Shown here one piece after another: positions 12,236 to 22,800 of a DNA stretch of 64,000 nucleotides. The DNA lies in NCBI GenBank assembly GCA_960531495.1, contig OY482849.1, forward strand, positions 34,021,236 to 34,085,235. Reading direction: 5' to 3'. Made by a program: the position numbers and the translations under genes. The notes beneath the pieces are model-generated. The model was not told where the DNA came from and did not search any database. It saw only the letters and a list, made by a program, of their open reading frames with translations. The stretch comes from Zeus faber. Lineage: Eukaryota; Chordata; Actinopteri; Zeiformes; Zeidae. Every line of letters begins with the position of its first letter. Within the stretch, counting starts at the first letter, position 1.

Positions 12236-13262
12236 CATTACACTAAATATATGACATTTGAAATGGGGATCCAGAAAAATGAGTTATAAACAATGGCTGA
12301 TATTTGATGAGTTATAAATGATGGGTTTAAAATTTGCTCTAAACGATAGGTTATAAAAGAGTTATAAATGATGTGTTATAATTGATGAGTTATAAATTAT
12401 GAGATTTCAATGATGGGTTATAAATAACGAATGATTAATTATGAGTTATAAATAGTGGGTTATTAATAATGGTTATACATTTGATATAATTGATGTGTTA
12501 TAAATGATGAGCTATAAATGAGTTATAAATGATGAGGTACAAATGACTTATAAATGATGAGTTATAAACGATGGGTTATAAATGAGTTATAATTTATGTG
12601 CTGTAAATGATAAGTTAAAAACTGAGTTTTGAATGATTGGTTATAAACAATGGTTAAAAATGAGTTATAAATTATGAGTTATAAATGATGGGTTATAAAT
12701 AATGGTTATAAATAAGTTATTAATGATGAGTTAGAAACTACGGGTTATAAATGAGTTATAAATAATGTGCTATAGCTGATGAGTTAGAAATTATGAGCTT
12801 TTAATGATGGTTATAAATGCATTATAAATGATGGTTAATAAATGAGTTATAAATGATGAGTTATAAATGCATTATAAATGATGGTTAATAAATGAGTTAT
12901 AAATGATGAGTTATAAATGATTGGTTATAGATGATGAGTTATAATTGATGTGTTCTGAAAGATGGGTTATAAATGAGTTATACATGATGGGTTAAACATG
13001 AGTTAAAAATGAGTTATACATGATGGGTTATAGATGAGTTATAAATGATGAGTTATAGATGATGGGTTATAAATGATGGGTTATAAATGAGTTATAATTG
13101 ATGAGTTATAAATGATGGGTTATAAATTTGTTATAAATTAGTTATAAACGATGATTTATAAATAGTTATAAATGACGGGTTATAATTGATGAGCTCAAGT
13201 TATAGATGACTTACAATTAGTTGTAAAGGATGTATTTAATTTATGGGTTATAAATGAGTTAT
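12236..13262 (+). repeat. minisatellite of GATGAGTTATAAAT-type units
   Basis: About 1 kb of degenerate tandem units of 14 bases (GATGAGTTATAAAT, GATGGGTTATAAAT) mixed with shortened 11-base GAGTTATAAAT units. The middle is the most regular: the stretch around 12800-12910 contains a near-exact higher-order repeat. Confidence 0.93.
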
Positions 13263-13291
13263 AAATTCGAGACTTAAAAAATCTCGAATTT
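13263..13291. repeat. inverted repeat at the minisatellite junction
   Basis: Ten-base perfect arms (AAATTCGAGA at 13263-13272 and its complement at 13282-13291) around a 9-base loop, exactly where the TTATAAAT array ends and the next array starts. Confidence 0.8.
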
Positions 13292-13705
13292 GGAAAAACT
13301 CGACACTTTGAAAAAAATCAACCCTTTGAAAAAATTGAGACTTTGAAAAAATCTACACTCTGAAAAAATCTACACTTTGAAAAAAATCTACACTTTAAAA
13401 AATCTACACTTTGAAAAAATTGTCATTTTTAAAAAAATTACACTTTTAAAAGATCTACACTTTTAAAAAATTAATACTTAAAAAATTGAGAGTAAGAAAA
13501 AAATCGAGACTGAGAATAAATCAGACACTGAAAAAAATCAACACTTTAAAAAAATAGACACTTAAAAAAAAATCAAAATATTTAAAGAATCTACACTTTT
13601 TTATGAAATCGACACTTTCAAAAAATCGAGACGTAGAAAAGTGATTCAGAAAAAAATCGACACTTTGAAAAAAATTGACACTTTGAAAATTTTCGAGACT
13701 CGGAA
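13292..13705. repeat. minisatellite of ACACTTTGAAAAAATCT-type units
   Basis: About 400 bp of degenerate units of roughly 16-19 bases, each an A-run followed by TCGACACTTT or TCTACACTTT. Unrelated in sequence to the array just before it. Its minus strand reads open as a Phe/Ser/Asp-rich frame (13521-14102), which I regard as an artefact. Confidence 0.9.
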
Positions 13706-15480
13706 AAAGATATTTTTCACCTCCAGGCGCGGTGTCGTCGGGGCGGCAATCCTTCCAGTAGATCAAAAAGTGCCAAAAATTACGGGTTAAGCATTTTCGC
13801 CTTTTTGTGGGGGAAGGGTCTGCTGTTTTTCCCTGATGATACTGGTAAGACCAGAATACATTTAACTCTCCAAACAAAGAACTTATGTAGTGGAGAAGGG
13901 GTTCTAACAAAATACAATTTTTAAAAAAGGGAAAAAGACAAAGAAAAAAAAAAGTGAAACTAAAAACCAAGGTAAAAAGGGAAGACAGCTGCTCTGAAAA
14001 TGTATTTACAGGTCTGAACGGATAGCAAACAATTTTTGCTGTTGATGCCGCTGTATACAGAGGCAGAGAGGGAGTGACTGCTGGTTGTTGTCTGTGTGCC
14101 ACTAGCGGGTTAAAGATAACCTCAGGCCTGTTTGAGTCTGTAAATATGTATGTAATATTGAGGCTGATTATTGAACTAACAGGTTGTTTGTTCTGGAAAC
14201 ATAGTCTGTTTGTAACACCATAGCTAGAGAGCTATAATATACTTGGTGAATTGCAAGTATGTCGAAAGCCAAAGGACTATAATAATATAACTTAAATGAT
14301 GAGCAGAGTTGACGAACTTGAGTAATAAAACAAAGTTCCCCCTCTAAAACGCAGACATCTGTTATAATAGCCAGGAGTTCTGGCATAGAAGGTAACAAGA
14401 AGGATAAAATTGAGCAGAAAAAAAAAAAAGAGATCGGATAACACAGAGAAAATAAACAATGCCTCAGGAAATGGGATATTCCGCACAACAAAATATGAAG
14501 AAACAAACAAGAAAAGGGGTAGCCATTTGCATGTGTTTGTTTTTAACAGTATTTGTGGTTTTGTTCATTGGTATAATTTGGAGGATGATAGAAGAAAGAA
14601 TAGAGTAAGAATTAAAACATATCTAAATATATTCTGAAGAGGTGTCAGTAGGAACGAGTAGCATACCCTCCCTGGATCTCCATGTGTACTAAACGTGGCC
14701 GGTAGGAGTGGAAGCTGCCAGTTCTGCACTTTGGCATCTTAGATGAATTAGTCTGTTCTACAGGAAACCTGATCTTCTGGAGAGTAAATGGACAACCATA
14801 TGAGAATTGAATGCCATATCAAGGATAAATAGGGTTAAAGCTATCCAAGCCTTGGGAAAGCTGAAAAAGAACAAAATAAAGTTGGCTTGTACAGGTGAAC
14901 GACAGATCTGTTTGAACCAACTGAAGCACAAATAAATCCAAAAAATAAATAAAATACAAAAAATTGGTATAAAGCAATAAAAAGCAACTCATGGGAAAAT
15001 TTCACACACTTCATGGAAAAAAAACTAGATATTTAGATAAAGTGCAAATTTTTTTTGGACTAAATGATCAACTTTTTTTTTTCCTACCCAGATTAATGAA
15101 TTGAAGGACCCCAAAGACTAAAGGAAAAAACCCAGACATCGAGGGTAGTGCACTGTTGGCTGTCCTGTGGAAATTACATTGCAAGGATTGTTGCCAAAAC
15201 AAGTATTAGAAAAAGAAAAATATAAGGTTAAAGGGGACATCTCTCACTTATTATTTGAATTATTGGATAAATGAGGGTACGGGGCTAAAATAAGGAAAAC
15301 AAAAGAGAAAAGCAGTTACAGTAGGGAGAATTACCAAGTGCTAAATAAGAGGTGTCAACTGCTGTCAAGATATTAAAATAAAAAACACCCCCTGTTATCA
15401 AAAGAGATCAAAGAATACTCCAAAATATGGAACAAAAGATACAAAAATAACCTTACCCCATGGCCAGTGGAATGAACATT
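13706..15480. other. unassigned sequence, repeat-like in part
   Basis: No recognisable host gene. Short runs such as CCCAGACATCGAGGGTAGTG (15130-15149) have the look of decayed transposon DNA, but I cannot assign a family. Confidence 0.35.
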
Positions 15481-16587
15481 TGTGACCCACCACAGCAAAA
15501 GCCGCCATCTCGCGCATTTCTAAAATCGCCTGGAGCAGCCAAATACGTTGAAAAGACCTTTGTTGAAAGAAAATGAGATTTTTCCAGATTAGTGTTTCTT
15601 TGTGGGGTTTTTTTTATCTCTCAACAAATTTTCAAAAACAAGTTTGATTTGTAAATAGTAGAAAAATGTCAAACCATGGAGTTAAATTTTCCCGTTTGAT
15701 TACATGGGGAAATGCAGTTCACTTACCGAAATGCTAAACAGCGCTGAACGATTCAGATCGATCTTTCCTTTAAATTGAACGTCCAGGTCAAGATCATTCA
15801 TCCATATTCCATGTGATGTGAAGTCACAATGTGAAACCGTTTTGATAGAGTTCAGCCATTAAATATTACGTGTTTTATACACACACGGAGACAACGTTGT
15901 GGAGGGGGCGTGTCACTGACAGCCTCCGGTTTCACTTGTCTGTGAAAACTCTGGTTGATTAGGAGAAGCGGGTGAAGGAAGATCAAAATCATATCATGGA
16001 CCTTAATCTGACCAGTGCGATAGATCCAAGTCAGTTTAAGCAGCACGCACTGGACTTCATTTTCCGCGAGGATAGTCCGTTCTCTGACAGCGACGCTGAA
16101 TCTCATATTAATCCGGACTTGGAGAACATTTCAGACAGCGGATTTCAACCCTAAAGTGAGTATGAAACAGAATATTTTCAAGAACCACCGGAAAATAAAT
16201 TCCACTTTTATAAAACATTTATATTCTTACTGTTAAATGAAAGCTTTTTTCAAAACAAAAATACGTTCAACGTTCCCTCAAAACACAAGAACAAAGCAGT
16301 GATTGGCCCATTCCGCATTATGTTAAGTAGCCATGTGGCTTTGGCTTACCCATTTGCATGCTGGGAGCTAGGTGAATGAAGCCAAGTCTTGGGGAAACTT
16401 GCAAGGTGATTATCTCAGAAACACAGTTTGCCACACCCTTGTCATTAGCAAGTTATAGCTTTAAAAATATTTGCTTGATTTGCACAACTGACACATTTTT
16501 TGGAATCTGATTCTCCTCTTTCAAATAATGCGTGAAAAAAAAAAGTCAAAAGCCGCCAAATTACCCTAATGTATGCCGTAGGTCACA
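15481..16587. mobile_element. decayed or non-autonomous DNA transposon
   Basis: Bounded by TGTGACCCAC at the left and its near-complement GTAGGTCACA at the right; AAAGCCGCC and AAAAGCCGCC occur just inside both ends. The right part matches 11505-11825. It carries a short acidic open frame (15996-16154). Family not established; no transposase core is left. Confidence 0.5.
15996..16154 (+). pseudogene. short acidic ORF inside the transposon
   Basis: A 52-codon frame starting MDLNLTSAIDP and rich in Asp, Glu and Ser toward its end (SDSDAES). Acidic N-termini of this sort are common in transposases of DNA elements. The TAA stop is followed at once by a strong donor-like GTGAGTATG, so this may be a first exon whose end has mutated. 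It is not recognised as any known protein, and upstream in-frame codons back to 15972 are also possible. Confidence 0.35.
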
Positions 16588-16889
16588 TATATGGTCATGT
16601 AATTTGGCCCCTTAGCCAGTTTCTGCTTACATGTGGGTGCACACAATGTTCTCCGGATTTTTCAGAGCCAAATGCTCTTTATTGAATGTCAAACTTGTGT
16701 CACAGAGCAATGTTCAGCTTTTACACAGCTTTTATCCACAGTAACTGCACCTTTTGTGAGATCTGCAGGTAAAGGCTACCACAGAGACTATATACAAGCC
16801 GGATCCAGAGATCGAGGCTCTCTTCTAGAACAGACCCCTGGTGCATGTTCTTAAAACTTCGTACCAGTGCTTAATAAATACTCATCTTC
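16588..16889. other. unassigned spacer
   Basis: About 300 bases between two repeat remnants. Nothing recognisable. Confidence 0.4.
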
Positions 16890-17300
16890 TAATCACTGTC
16901 TTTGCCACCTCCGTCCAGCTGTCAAGTCCAAGTGTACATAATTCACCATCAGCACCAAGCCTGCCGAGGGAGAGGTTGAATATAATGGTGAACACTGGGG
17001 CAAGCAGGTCGGCACAGGTCTTCAGAACATGTCCGGGGATCCCGTCCGGACTGGCTTCTTTCATGGTGTTCACCTGTGTCAGTGCGCTCATCTCCGGTGG
17101 CAGAACTGTGTTCTGTTGTGCTAACCACTGGGCTAATGTGAAAGCATCAGCATTCACTGTGGTGGTAGCTCTGCCTCTGCAGTCTGTAATAGTCCGCAAT
17201 GTCTGCCACATGTATCCGGTGTACGACAGCTGGAACTGAGACTCCACTCTTTGTCCGTACCGACACTTTGTCACTTTCAAAGCCATCCTTAGTCTAAGCA
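16890..17300 (-). mobile_element. LINE reverse-transcriptase fragment
   Basis: The minus frame reads MWQTLRTITDCRGR, then PDGIPGHVLKTCADLLAPV and FTIIFNLSL, typical of the first half of the RT domain of fish CR1/L2/Rex-type LINEs (consensus PDGI...VLK.CA..LAP...IFN.SL). The usual pairing and active-site blocks that should follow are missing, so this is a fragment. An internal frame change is likely between CRGR and PDG. Confidence 0.7.
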
Positions 17301-17304
17301 GGAC

Positions 17305-17655
17305 ATCAAAATATGGAAAGCCAAGGCGGTGAAGGCTTTCAATGACCTGAAGAAGATCTGGGACTCCAATATGGTGGGACGGGTCAAAACCTCCTTCTTC
17401 CTTGCCACGTGGAGTCTGTCCTGCTCTATGGCTGCGAGACATGGACCCTCAGGGACTTCTACCTCTTAAGAAGTGCCTCAATGGCTGCTACAACCACACG
17501 ATGTGGGGTGGCACTTGGCAAGAAGAAATGCGGCGGGCAGAAGACATAATATGTCGGGGTACTGAAAAAGGACGGAGACCAGCAGACCAGCCTGACCTGG
17601 CTGAGTGGAGTGTGTGCAGCAGTCTTTTGAAAGTCCAGCTGAGGCCGATCAACTA
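17305..17655 (+). mobile_element. second LINE reverse-transcriptase fragment
   Basis: The plus strand encodes KAFNDLKKIWDSN, then in another frame VLLYGCETWTLRD, the well-known LYG.ETWTL signature near the end of many LINE RTs. It is on the opposite strand to the neighbouring fragment, and frameshifted. Probably a different LINE family. Confidence 0.65.
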
Positions 17656-17904
17656 GTAGTAGTGGTACTAGTGGTAGAGGTAAACCCTGAATAAAGGCTT
17701 CTTCATTGGTCAATGTACAAAATCCTTCAGGGTTGTTGCAATATCATCACATAACTTCTATATAACACTGTTAAATATTACCACATAACTATAACATATT
17801 CAATCCAAAACAATGGAGGACGGATAAATGAACATGAACTTAACCAGCTGGAGTGAACACACTGATGCAAACCATGTTCCTCTCTGTGTCGTTTAATAGC
17901 TTTT

Positions 17905-18240
17905 TTTATTTATTTTTTTTAACCTATGCTGTCGGCATGCTGGGCTTACAACACAGAGTATGTGTGTCATTTAATCTAAGACAGAGTTAGTCTGCAAGTG
18001 GAGTTCAACTTCTCAACCTGCAATGCAACTTTTTATTCATTCTTTAATCATCAAGAACTGCTGCAAAACCTCTGTCCTGTGGATGACCGGGGGATAACCA
18101 GAGCACAGTATTTTGTTACACAGAACCACCACCAATTCCCCTCTTTGGAGAACCATCTTACCATGTTTGGTCTTTGAACAACTAATCATCATCACTACTC
18201 CAAGAGGGGAGAATCAACACCCCAGAGACAAATGAACATA
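17905..18240 (-). mobile_element. L1-type 3' tail, minus strand
   Basis: Reverse-complement copy of the tail at 63640-63975: T-run at 17904-17921, then the complements of CTGACAGCAC, CCACTTGCAGA, TCTTTGGAGAAC and CTCTTGGAG, in order. The T-rich left end is the poly(A) tail of a minus-strand insertion. Confidence 0.75.
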
Positions 18241-19139
18241 GAACCAAACAACAGGTTACATGGAAAGTACAGAGCAGTTAGAACACAAAAAAGGAAATGG
18301 GGGCGAGTGTGGTGACCCATCATTATCAGTGCAGTATAGAAAATTGGGGATGCGATACATTGAGATGCAATCGAGATGCATCGAGAATCGTTGACAGGTG
18401 AATCGTAATCGAATCGAATCATGAGGCCAATGAAGATTCACACACCTGACTGCATTCAGCCACCACTTGGAGGAGCAGTTCTTGCGCGTGTCCAGCTGTT
18501 TACTTCCCTTACCCCTGATGAAGCCACAAACCTTGGAGGAAACCTTGGAAGAAGCACTTAGTGTAGAATAAATTCTCTTGCAGGGATTGGATGGTGATGG
18601 GCAGTGGTGATCCAGTCCACTCCTGAATTAGTTTTGCTCATAATTCATTATTTTTTACCATAATTATCACAGGATGAATTACTATAGTATACATTAAATT
18701 AGTGTTGTCCTTTTTTATGCCTTATTACTTTTTACAGTGATATAATCCCACAGCACACTACTAATCTGCTAACCACTAAAGACTCAGGAATCACTCCGGC
18801 AAAAGAATGACTCTTCGACTCATGAACCGAAAATAATTACTGATTAAAGGAAAATCCAAGGCAAAAAAGATCCATGTTTAATAATAAATGTGACAGATTT
18901 AGTCTTTGGATTACAACACAATAAATAACTGTGACAGAATGTAATAATTTCTGCCAGAATTCCAATTGCAACTCGGAATCGAACCAACTCTTCGGACTCT
19001 TGTTCATTGGCCAGGAATTTCTCCCTCACGTACGGTGGTACGTTACACCAACCAAACAAACCTAGATTCGGAAAATCCAACGACTCTTTTGCCTGAGTCA
19101 CTCATAAAGAACCCAGTCTCAAAGAATAATTCAGTATAT
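18241..19139. other. unassigned sequence
   Basis: No gene recognised. 18340-18420 is a run of GATGCAATCGAGATGCATCGAGAATCG-like short repeats. Confidence 0.4.
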
Positions 19140-19492
19140 GGGGCGGTTTCACAGACAGGTTAAATCTAAATCAGTACTCAGGTAATCCTATTTAAATTGA
19201 TCCAGAATTAAAAAATACCCTTCTGAAACATTGCTTGATTTAAGATTAATTCGTTTTAGACCAGGAAGTTCTACACTAAGATCATGAAGTACTTGTCGGC
19301 TCCTTCTGTCTGGTCTTGGTGCTGGTTTTAGTCGAGATAATCAGGGAGACCCACATCCATTAATCCAAAGTTTTAAATTAAGTTGCTCTAATTGAACTAG
19401 ATAAACTCTAACCTTCCTTCTGACAATCTGTTTTGTTTTCCACCAAGACTAGGTCAAGTCTGAGACTGAATCTGTGTACACGAAACCGCCCC
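19140..19492. mobile_element. MITE with GGGGCGGTTTC terminal inverted repeats
   Basis: About 353 bp with perfect 11-bp terminal inverted repeats: GGGGCGGTTTC at 19140-19150 and GAAACCGCCCC at 19482-19492. No coding capacity. Flanks are TATAT and AATAT, close to a short AT-rich target duplication. The size and ends fit a miniature inverted-repeat transposable element. Confidence 0.75.
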
Positions 19493-20051
19493 AATATGTT
19501 CAGTCATACCATAGTTACAAATTCTCAACTTCTTCAATGATTTCTGTTTTTATGTTATTTCATCTTATCTTAGCATCGTCCTTTGTATTTCTGATTCTGA
19601 TTCTGATTCTGATTAATAGGAACCAGGCATTTGTAGCTTGTGGCTGTTTGTGTTTGTAATAGTCATTAGAAAATTTGATATTTGAAGTTCTCTGTCGATG
19701 CCTGTAGGCCTCAATCTGCCGCTCCACAAGGTTCTGGTTGGAGTTACTTTGTTGAAAAAATATTATCAAACAATACATATATGATATGATTCTATATCGA
19801 TATAATGAAGTTGTTTTATATAATGAGAATTGCTGCCAACTTTTCAGCTTCACCATTTAATGTATACATTGATGATGTGTTAATGTTTCACTTAATTTGT
19901 GACTATGGTTTAACTTCCAAATTATCCATATTACAAGTTTCAAATCCATTCACAAACTGAGATGAAAGAAAACGAACTAGAACCCCAGTTAGTTCTGCTG
20001 GAGTATTCTGATATACAGTACCACGGCACTAATATTTAGTGATGAATTTTC
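19493..20051. other. 3' flank of the odorant receptor gene
   Basis: AT-rich, with a short TTCTGA hexamer repeat near 19587-19613. Nothing else recognised. It may contain the 3' UTR of the receptor, which is read from the other strand. Confidence 0.4.
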
Positions 20052-20861
20052 TTAGGAAGGGTTACCAAAGACAGTCTGTGGATGGGTTGCCATGGTAACT
20101 TTACACATTAGGTCCTTGGCCAGGTAGGTCCTGAAGGTCTTGTCCCGCAGGCCGTAGATGATGGGGCTGATGAATCGTGGAAGAACCTGGATGATGATGT
20201 AGCACGCAAAGAGTGAGTCGATGTAGTTTTTGGGGAACAAGAACCCTAGAAGCTGCTTCAGCAGAGGGGCAATGTATGCGGACATGCACAGCAGCACTTG
20301 GATCCCGTGCAGCAGGACCGTGTTCATGGCCTTCTTGGCGTTCTTGGCATCGGTGTTGGCCGCCCGGGCCGTGATCATGATACGGAAGTAGGCGTACAAG
20401 ATGGTGAACCAAACCACAACCAAGAAGACAGCGTAGGAGACATCCCTCTTCTTGATGAGGTGCGGACTCCGGAATACCATCTCCCGCATGCAAAAGATCC
20501 GTGAGTGGAAGAAGTCCAGCGGCTCGATGACCAGTGAGATGAAGAGATCGGGCAGCACGGACACCGCGCTGATGACCCAGATGAGCCCCATCAGCACGTA
20601 GGTGCGGCGCACGGTGCAGATCTGGGCGTGGCGCAGAGGGAGGCACACCGCCACGTAGCACTCGGCCACCATGCAGGCCAGGTTGAGCGGGGAGTTTTCA
20701 GTGGTGAAGTTTGCCAGCAGGATGAAGAAGCAGCACAGGGACACGTTGAGTCTGCGCAGGGTGTAGCTGAAGACGAAGAGGGCGATGGTAACTGTCAGCT
20801 GGATCATGTCGTTGACCACCAGGTGGATGAAGAGGATGTAGCGAGGGTTGGTGTTGAAGAT
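20052..20861 (-). CDS. odorant receptor 131-2-like, exon 2
   Basis: Seven-transmembrane G-protein-coupled receptor of the fish main olfactory receptor family, expected in cilia of olfactory sensory neurons. The exon starts in phase 0 right after a CCCTTCAG acceptor and encodes residues 51-319 of a 319-residue protein. Features: IFNTNPRYILFIHLVVND (end of TM1 loop and TM2), a degenerate DRY-type motif AECYVAVCLPLRH near 116-128, TM4 137-161, TM5 193-212, the KKAMNTVLLHGIQVLLC block leading into TM6, and SPIIYGLRDKTF in place of NPxxY at 282-293. There is no stop, frameshift or lost segment, and the total length is normal for the family. Exon 1 lies at 22651-22800. The ligand cannot be told from sequence. 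Confidence 0.9.
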   Translation of the reverse strand: MFNTNPRYILFIHLVVNDMIQLTVTIALFVFSYTLRRLNVSLCCFFILLANFTTENSPLNLACMVAECYVAVCLPLRHAQICTVRRTYVLMGLIWVISAVSVLPDLFISLVIEPLDFFHSRIFCMREMVFRSPHLIKKRDVSYAVFLVVVWFTILYAYFRIMITARAANTDAKNAKKAMNTVLLHGIQVLLCMSAYIAPLLKQLLGFLFPKNYIDSLFACYIIIQVLPRFISPIIYGLRDKTFRTYLAKDLMCKVTMATHPQTVFGNPS

Positions 20862-22650
20862 CTGAAGGGAATGACAGGATGGAGAAGGGTGGAGGAGAGG
20901 AGAGATGTACGGAGGATGAATGCAAGGCTGGAGAGGAGAGACAACTGCCGACATGGACAAGCCCTGATCCCCCAAACTCCCCAAAATAAAATAAGAAACA
21001 AAAAAATAGAAGATCTGCTGAGCTAATAGGGACATTGTTTAATGACTGGATAAGGGTTATGATCAGGAATGAGATTGGTGTCTCCAACTGTCATAATAAT
21101 ATCAACAAATCACATGATCTGTGACTTTGGCTCTTACTTGGTGCGGAGAGAAAACAACAGCACCATTTGGAGAAGTTCCTCATAGAAAATCTAAATCAAC
21201 TTCTGAAACCATTGATTGTTAAGATAGGTGATAAGATAATGACAGTGTGACAGGGAAGGAACGTCGCATAGTTATTTTTTAAAGTTATACTTGCTGAGTT
21301 TGAACTGTGATGGTTCTGAATATAAGTTGTGCAATTAAATTTGTGGGGCCGTGGATTTGGTTCAGTCCCATAGTGTTCTTCTCTCTGGGAAGCTCCAATG
21401 ACGTACATGGTGTGTGATGTTCTTTGGAGAAAAAAAAACATAGCATGACCTCTTGTAGCATAAAGTTAGTTTTATCATATCCTATAATACAGTAAGCGTA
21501 CCTAGATAGACTAAATATTCCGGCACTGAATTTATAAATATTGAATCCAGCTGTCTAGCTTCTCTACACTGATCAGCCACAACATTAAAACCACTGAACG
21601 GTGAATTTAATAACATTGATCATCTGGATCCAATGGCTCCTGTCAAGGGGTATATTAGGCAGCAAGTGAGCAGTCAGTTCTTGAAGTTGATGTGTTGGAA
21701 GCAGGAAAAATCGACAAGTGTAAGGATCTGAGCCGCTTTGACAAGGGCCAAATTGTGATGGCTAGACCACTGGGTCAGGGCATCTCGAACAAGACAGGTC
21801 TTGTGGGGTGTTCCTGGAATGCAGTGGTTAGTACCAATTATAAGTGGTTCAAGGAAGGACAACCAGTGAACCAGCGGCAGGGTCATGGCCGCCCACGGGC
21901 TTATTGATGCACGTGGGGAGCGAAGTCTAGCCCGTCTGGTCTGATACCACAGAAGAGCTACTGTAGCAAAAATTGCTGAAAAAGTAAATGCTGCTATGTT
22001 ATGAAGGTGTCAGAACACGACATGCGAGCGTCAGAACTGGACCATGGAGCAATGGAAGAAGGTGGCCTGGTCTGATGAATCATGTTTTCTTCTACATCAT
22101 GTGGATGGGTGGGGTTAGGGTCCGATGCGATGGAGCATCTCACGTCACACATGTGGGATGTGCTGGAACAACAAGCCCGATCCATGGGGGCCCCACCTCA
22201 CAACTTCCAGGACTTAAAGGATCGTCTGCTAACGTCTTTGTGCCAGATACCACAGGACACGCCGCTGTTTTGGCGGCAAGAGGGGGAGGTAAAAAATATT
22301 AGTGATTATTAGTGGTGGTGTTAGTTGTGGCTGCTCAGGTTATTTCGTAACAATGGTAAAGGTATTTGGAGTTCTTCGGGATGCAGATGAGAGAAATACA
22401 AGCTGTATAACACAACACAGATTCTAAATAAAAATGATTGTTGGAAAAATATAAAAAGGGTCAAGCTTATAGAATGTCACAACAAACACATTTGCCTCAC
22501 TTAAAATAATAAACATAAATGTTTGTTAAAGCTTCACCAAAAACCTTGGTTTGGCTTTTTTCATATTTAAGTTCAAGTATATTTGAGAGGGAGAGGTTAA
22601 GGCCTTCTTCCCTCTCCACAGGCATGAAGGTGGCGGGGGGGAAGCCCCAC
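20862..22650 (-). other. intron of the odorant receptor gene
   Basis: About 1.79 kb with GT...AG ends on the minus strand. It contains a deleted Tc1-like transposon (21567-22300) on the opposite strand. Most fish odorant receptors have uninterrupted coding regions; from memory the 131-type genes have an intron after the HKHQ motif, as here. Confidence 0.8.
21567..22300 (+). mobile_element. Tc1-like transposon, internally deleted copy 1
   Basis: Starts after a TA with CACTGATCAGCCACAACATT, an end typical of fish Tc1 elements. The transposase remnant has the FDKGQIVMAR helix-turn-helix region, a piece like NRRQGHGRPR, ATVAKIAEKVNA, the first catalytic Asp region (WSDES-like), then jumps directly to the DVLEQQARSMGAPP block near the end. 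The second catalytic Asp region is gone, as is the right terminal repeat. Several frame breaks. Not able to move by itself. Confidence 0.85.
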
Positions 22651-22800
22651 CTGGTGCTTGTGGAAGGTTTTGATGAGGTTTGCATTGATGTAGTTGATGG
22701 AAAAGCCCAAAGCAACGACGATCACGTTCTTGGTCATAGCTTTGGCAAAGGAGTCTCGGTACTGAATCACCAGCGTCACGTTGGCTGAGGAGACGTTCAT
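22651..22800 (-). CDS. odorant receptor 131-2-like, exon 1
   Basis: Exactly 50 codons from ATG (22798-22800 on the minus strand) to a CAG|GTGGGG donor. It encodes the extracellular N-terminus with two N-glycosylation sequons (NVS at residue 2, NVT at 7), then IQYRDSFAKAMTKNV and TM1, ending in FHKHQ. Joined in phase 0 to exon 2 at 20861. In-frame codons upstream of this ATG exist, but the MNVSS start fits the family. Confidence 0.88.

Noticed and set aside
12236..13262. Possible CRISPR-like array
   Set aside because: Units are contiguous 11-14-base tandem repeats without spacers, in vertebrate DNA.
13521..14102. 193-codon minus-strand frame
   Set aside because: Its C-terminal part is minisatellite translation, and the N-terminal part has no recognisable domain.
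20862..21035. 58-codon upstream extension of the receptor exon 2 frame
   Set aside because: It is intron; a good acceptor at 20862-20863 and a matching exon 1 at 22651-22800 explain the N-terminus.
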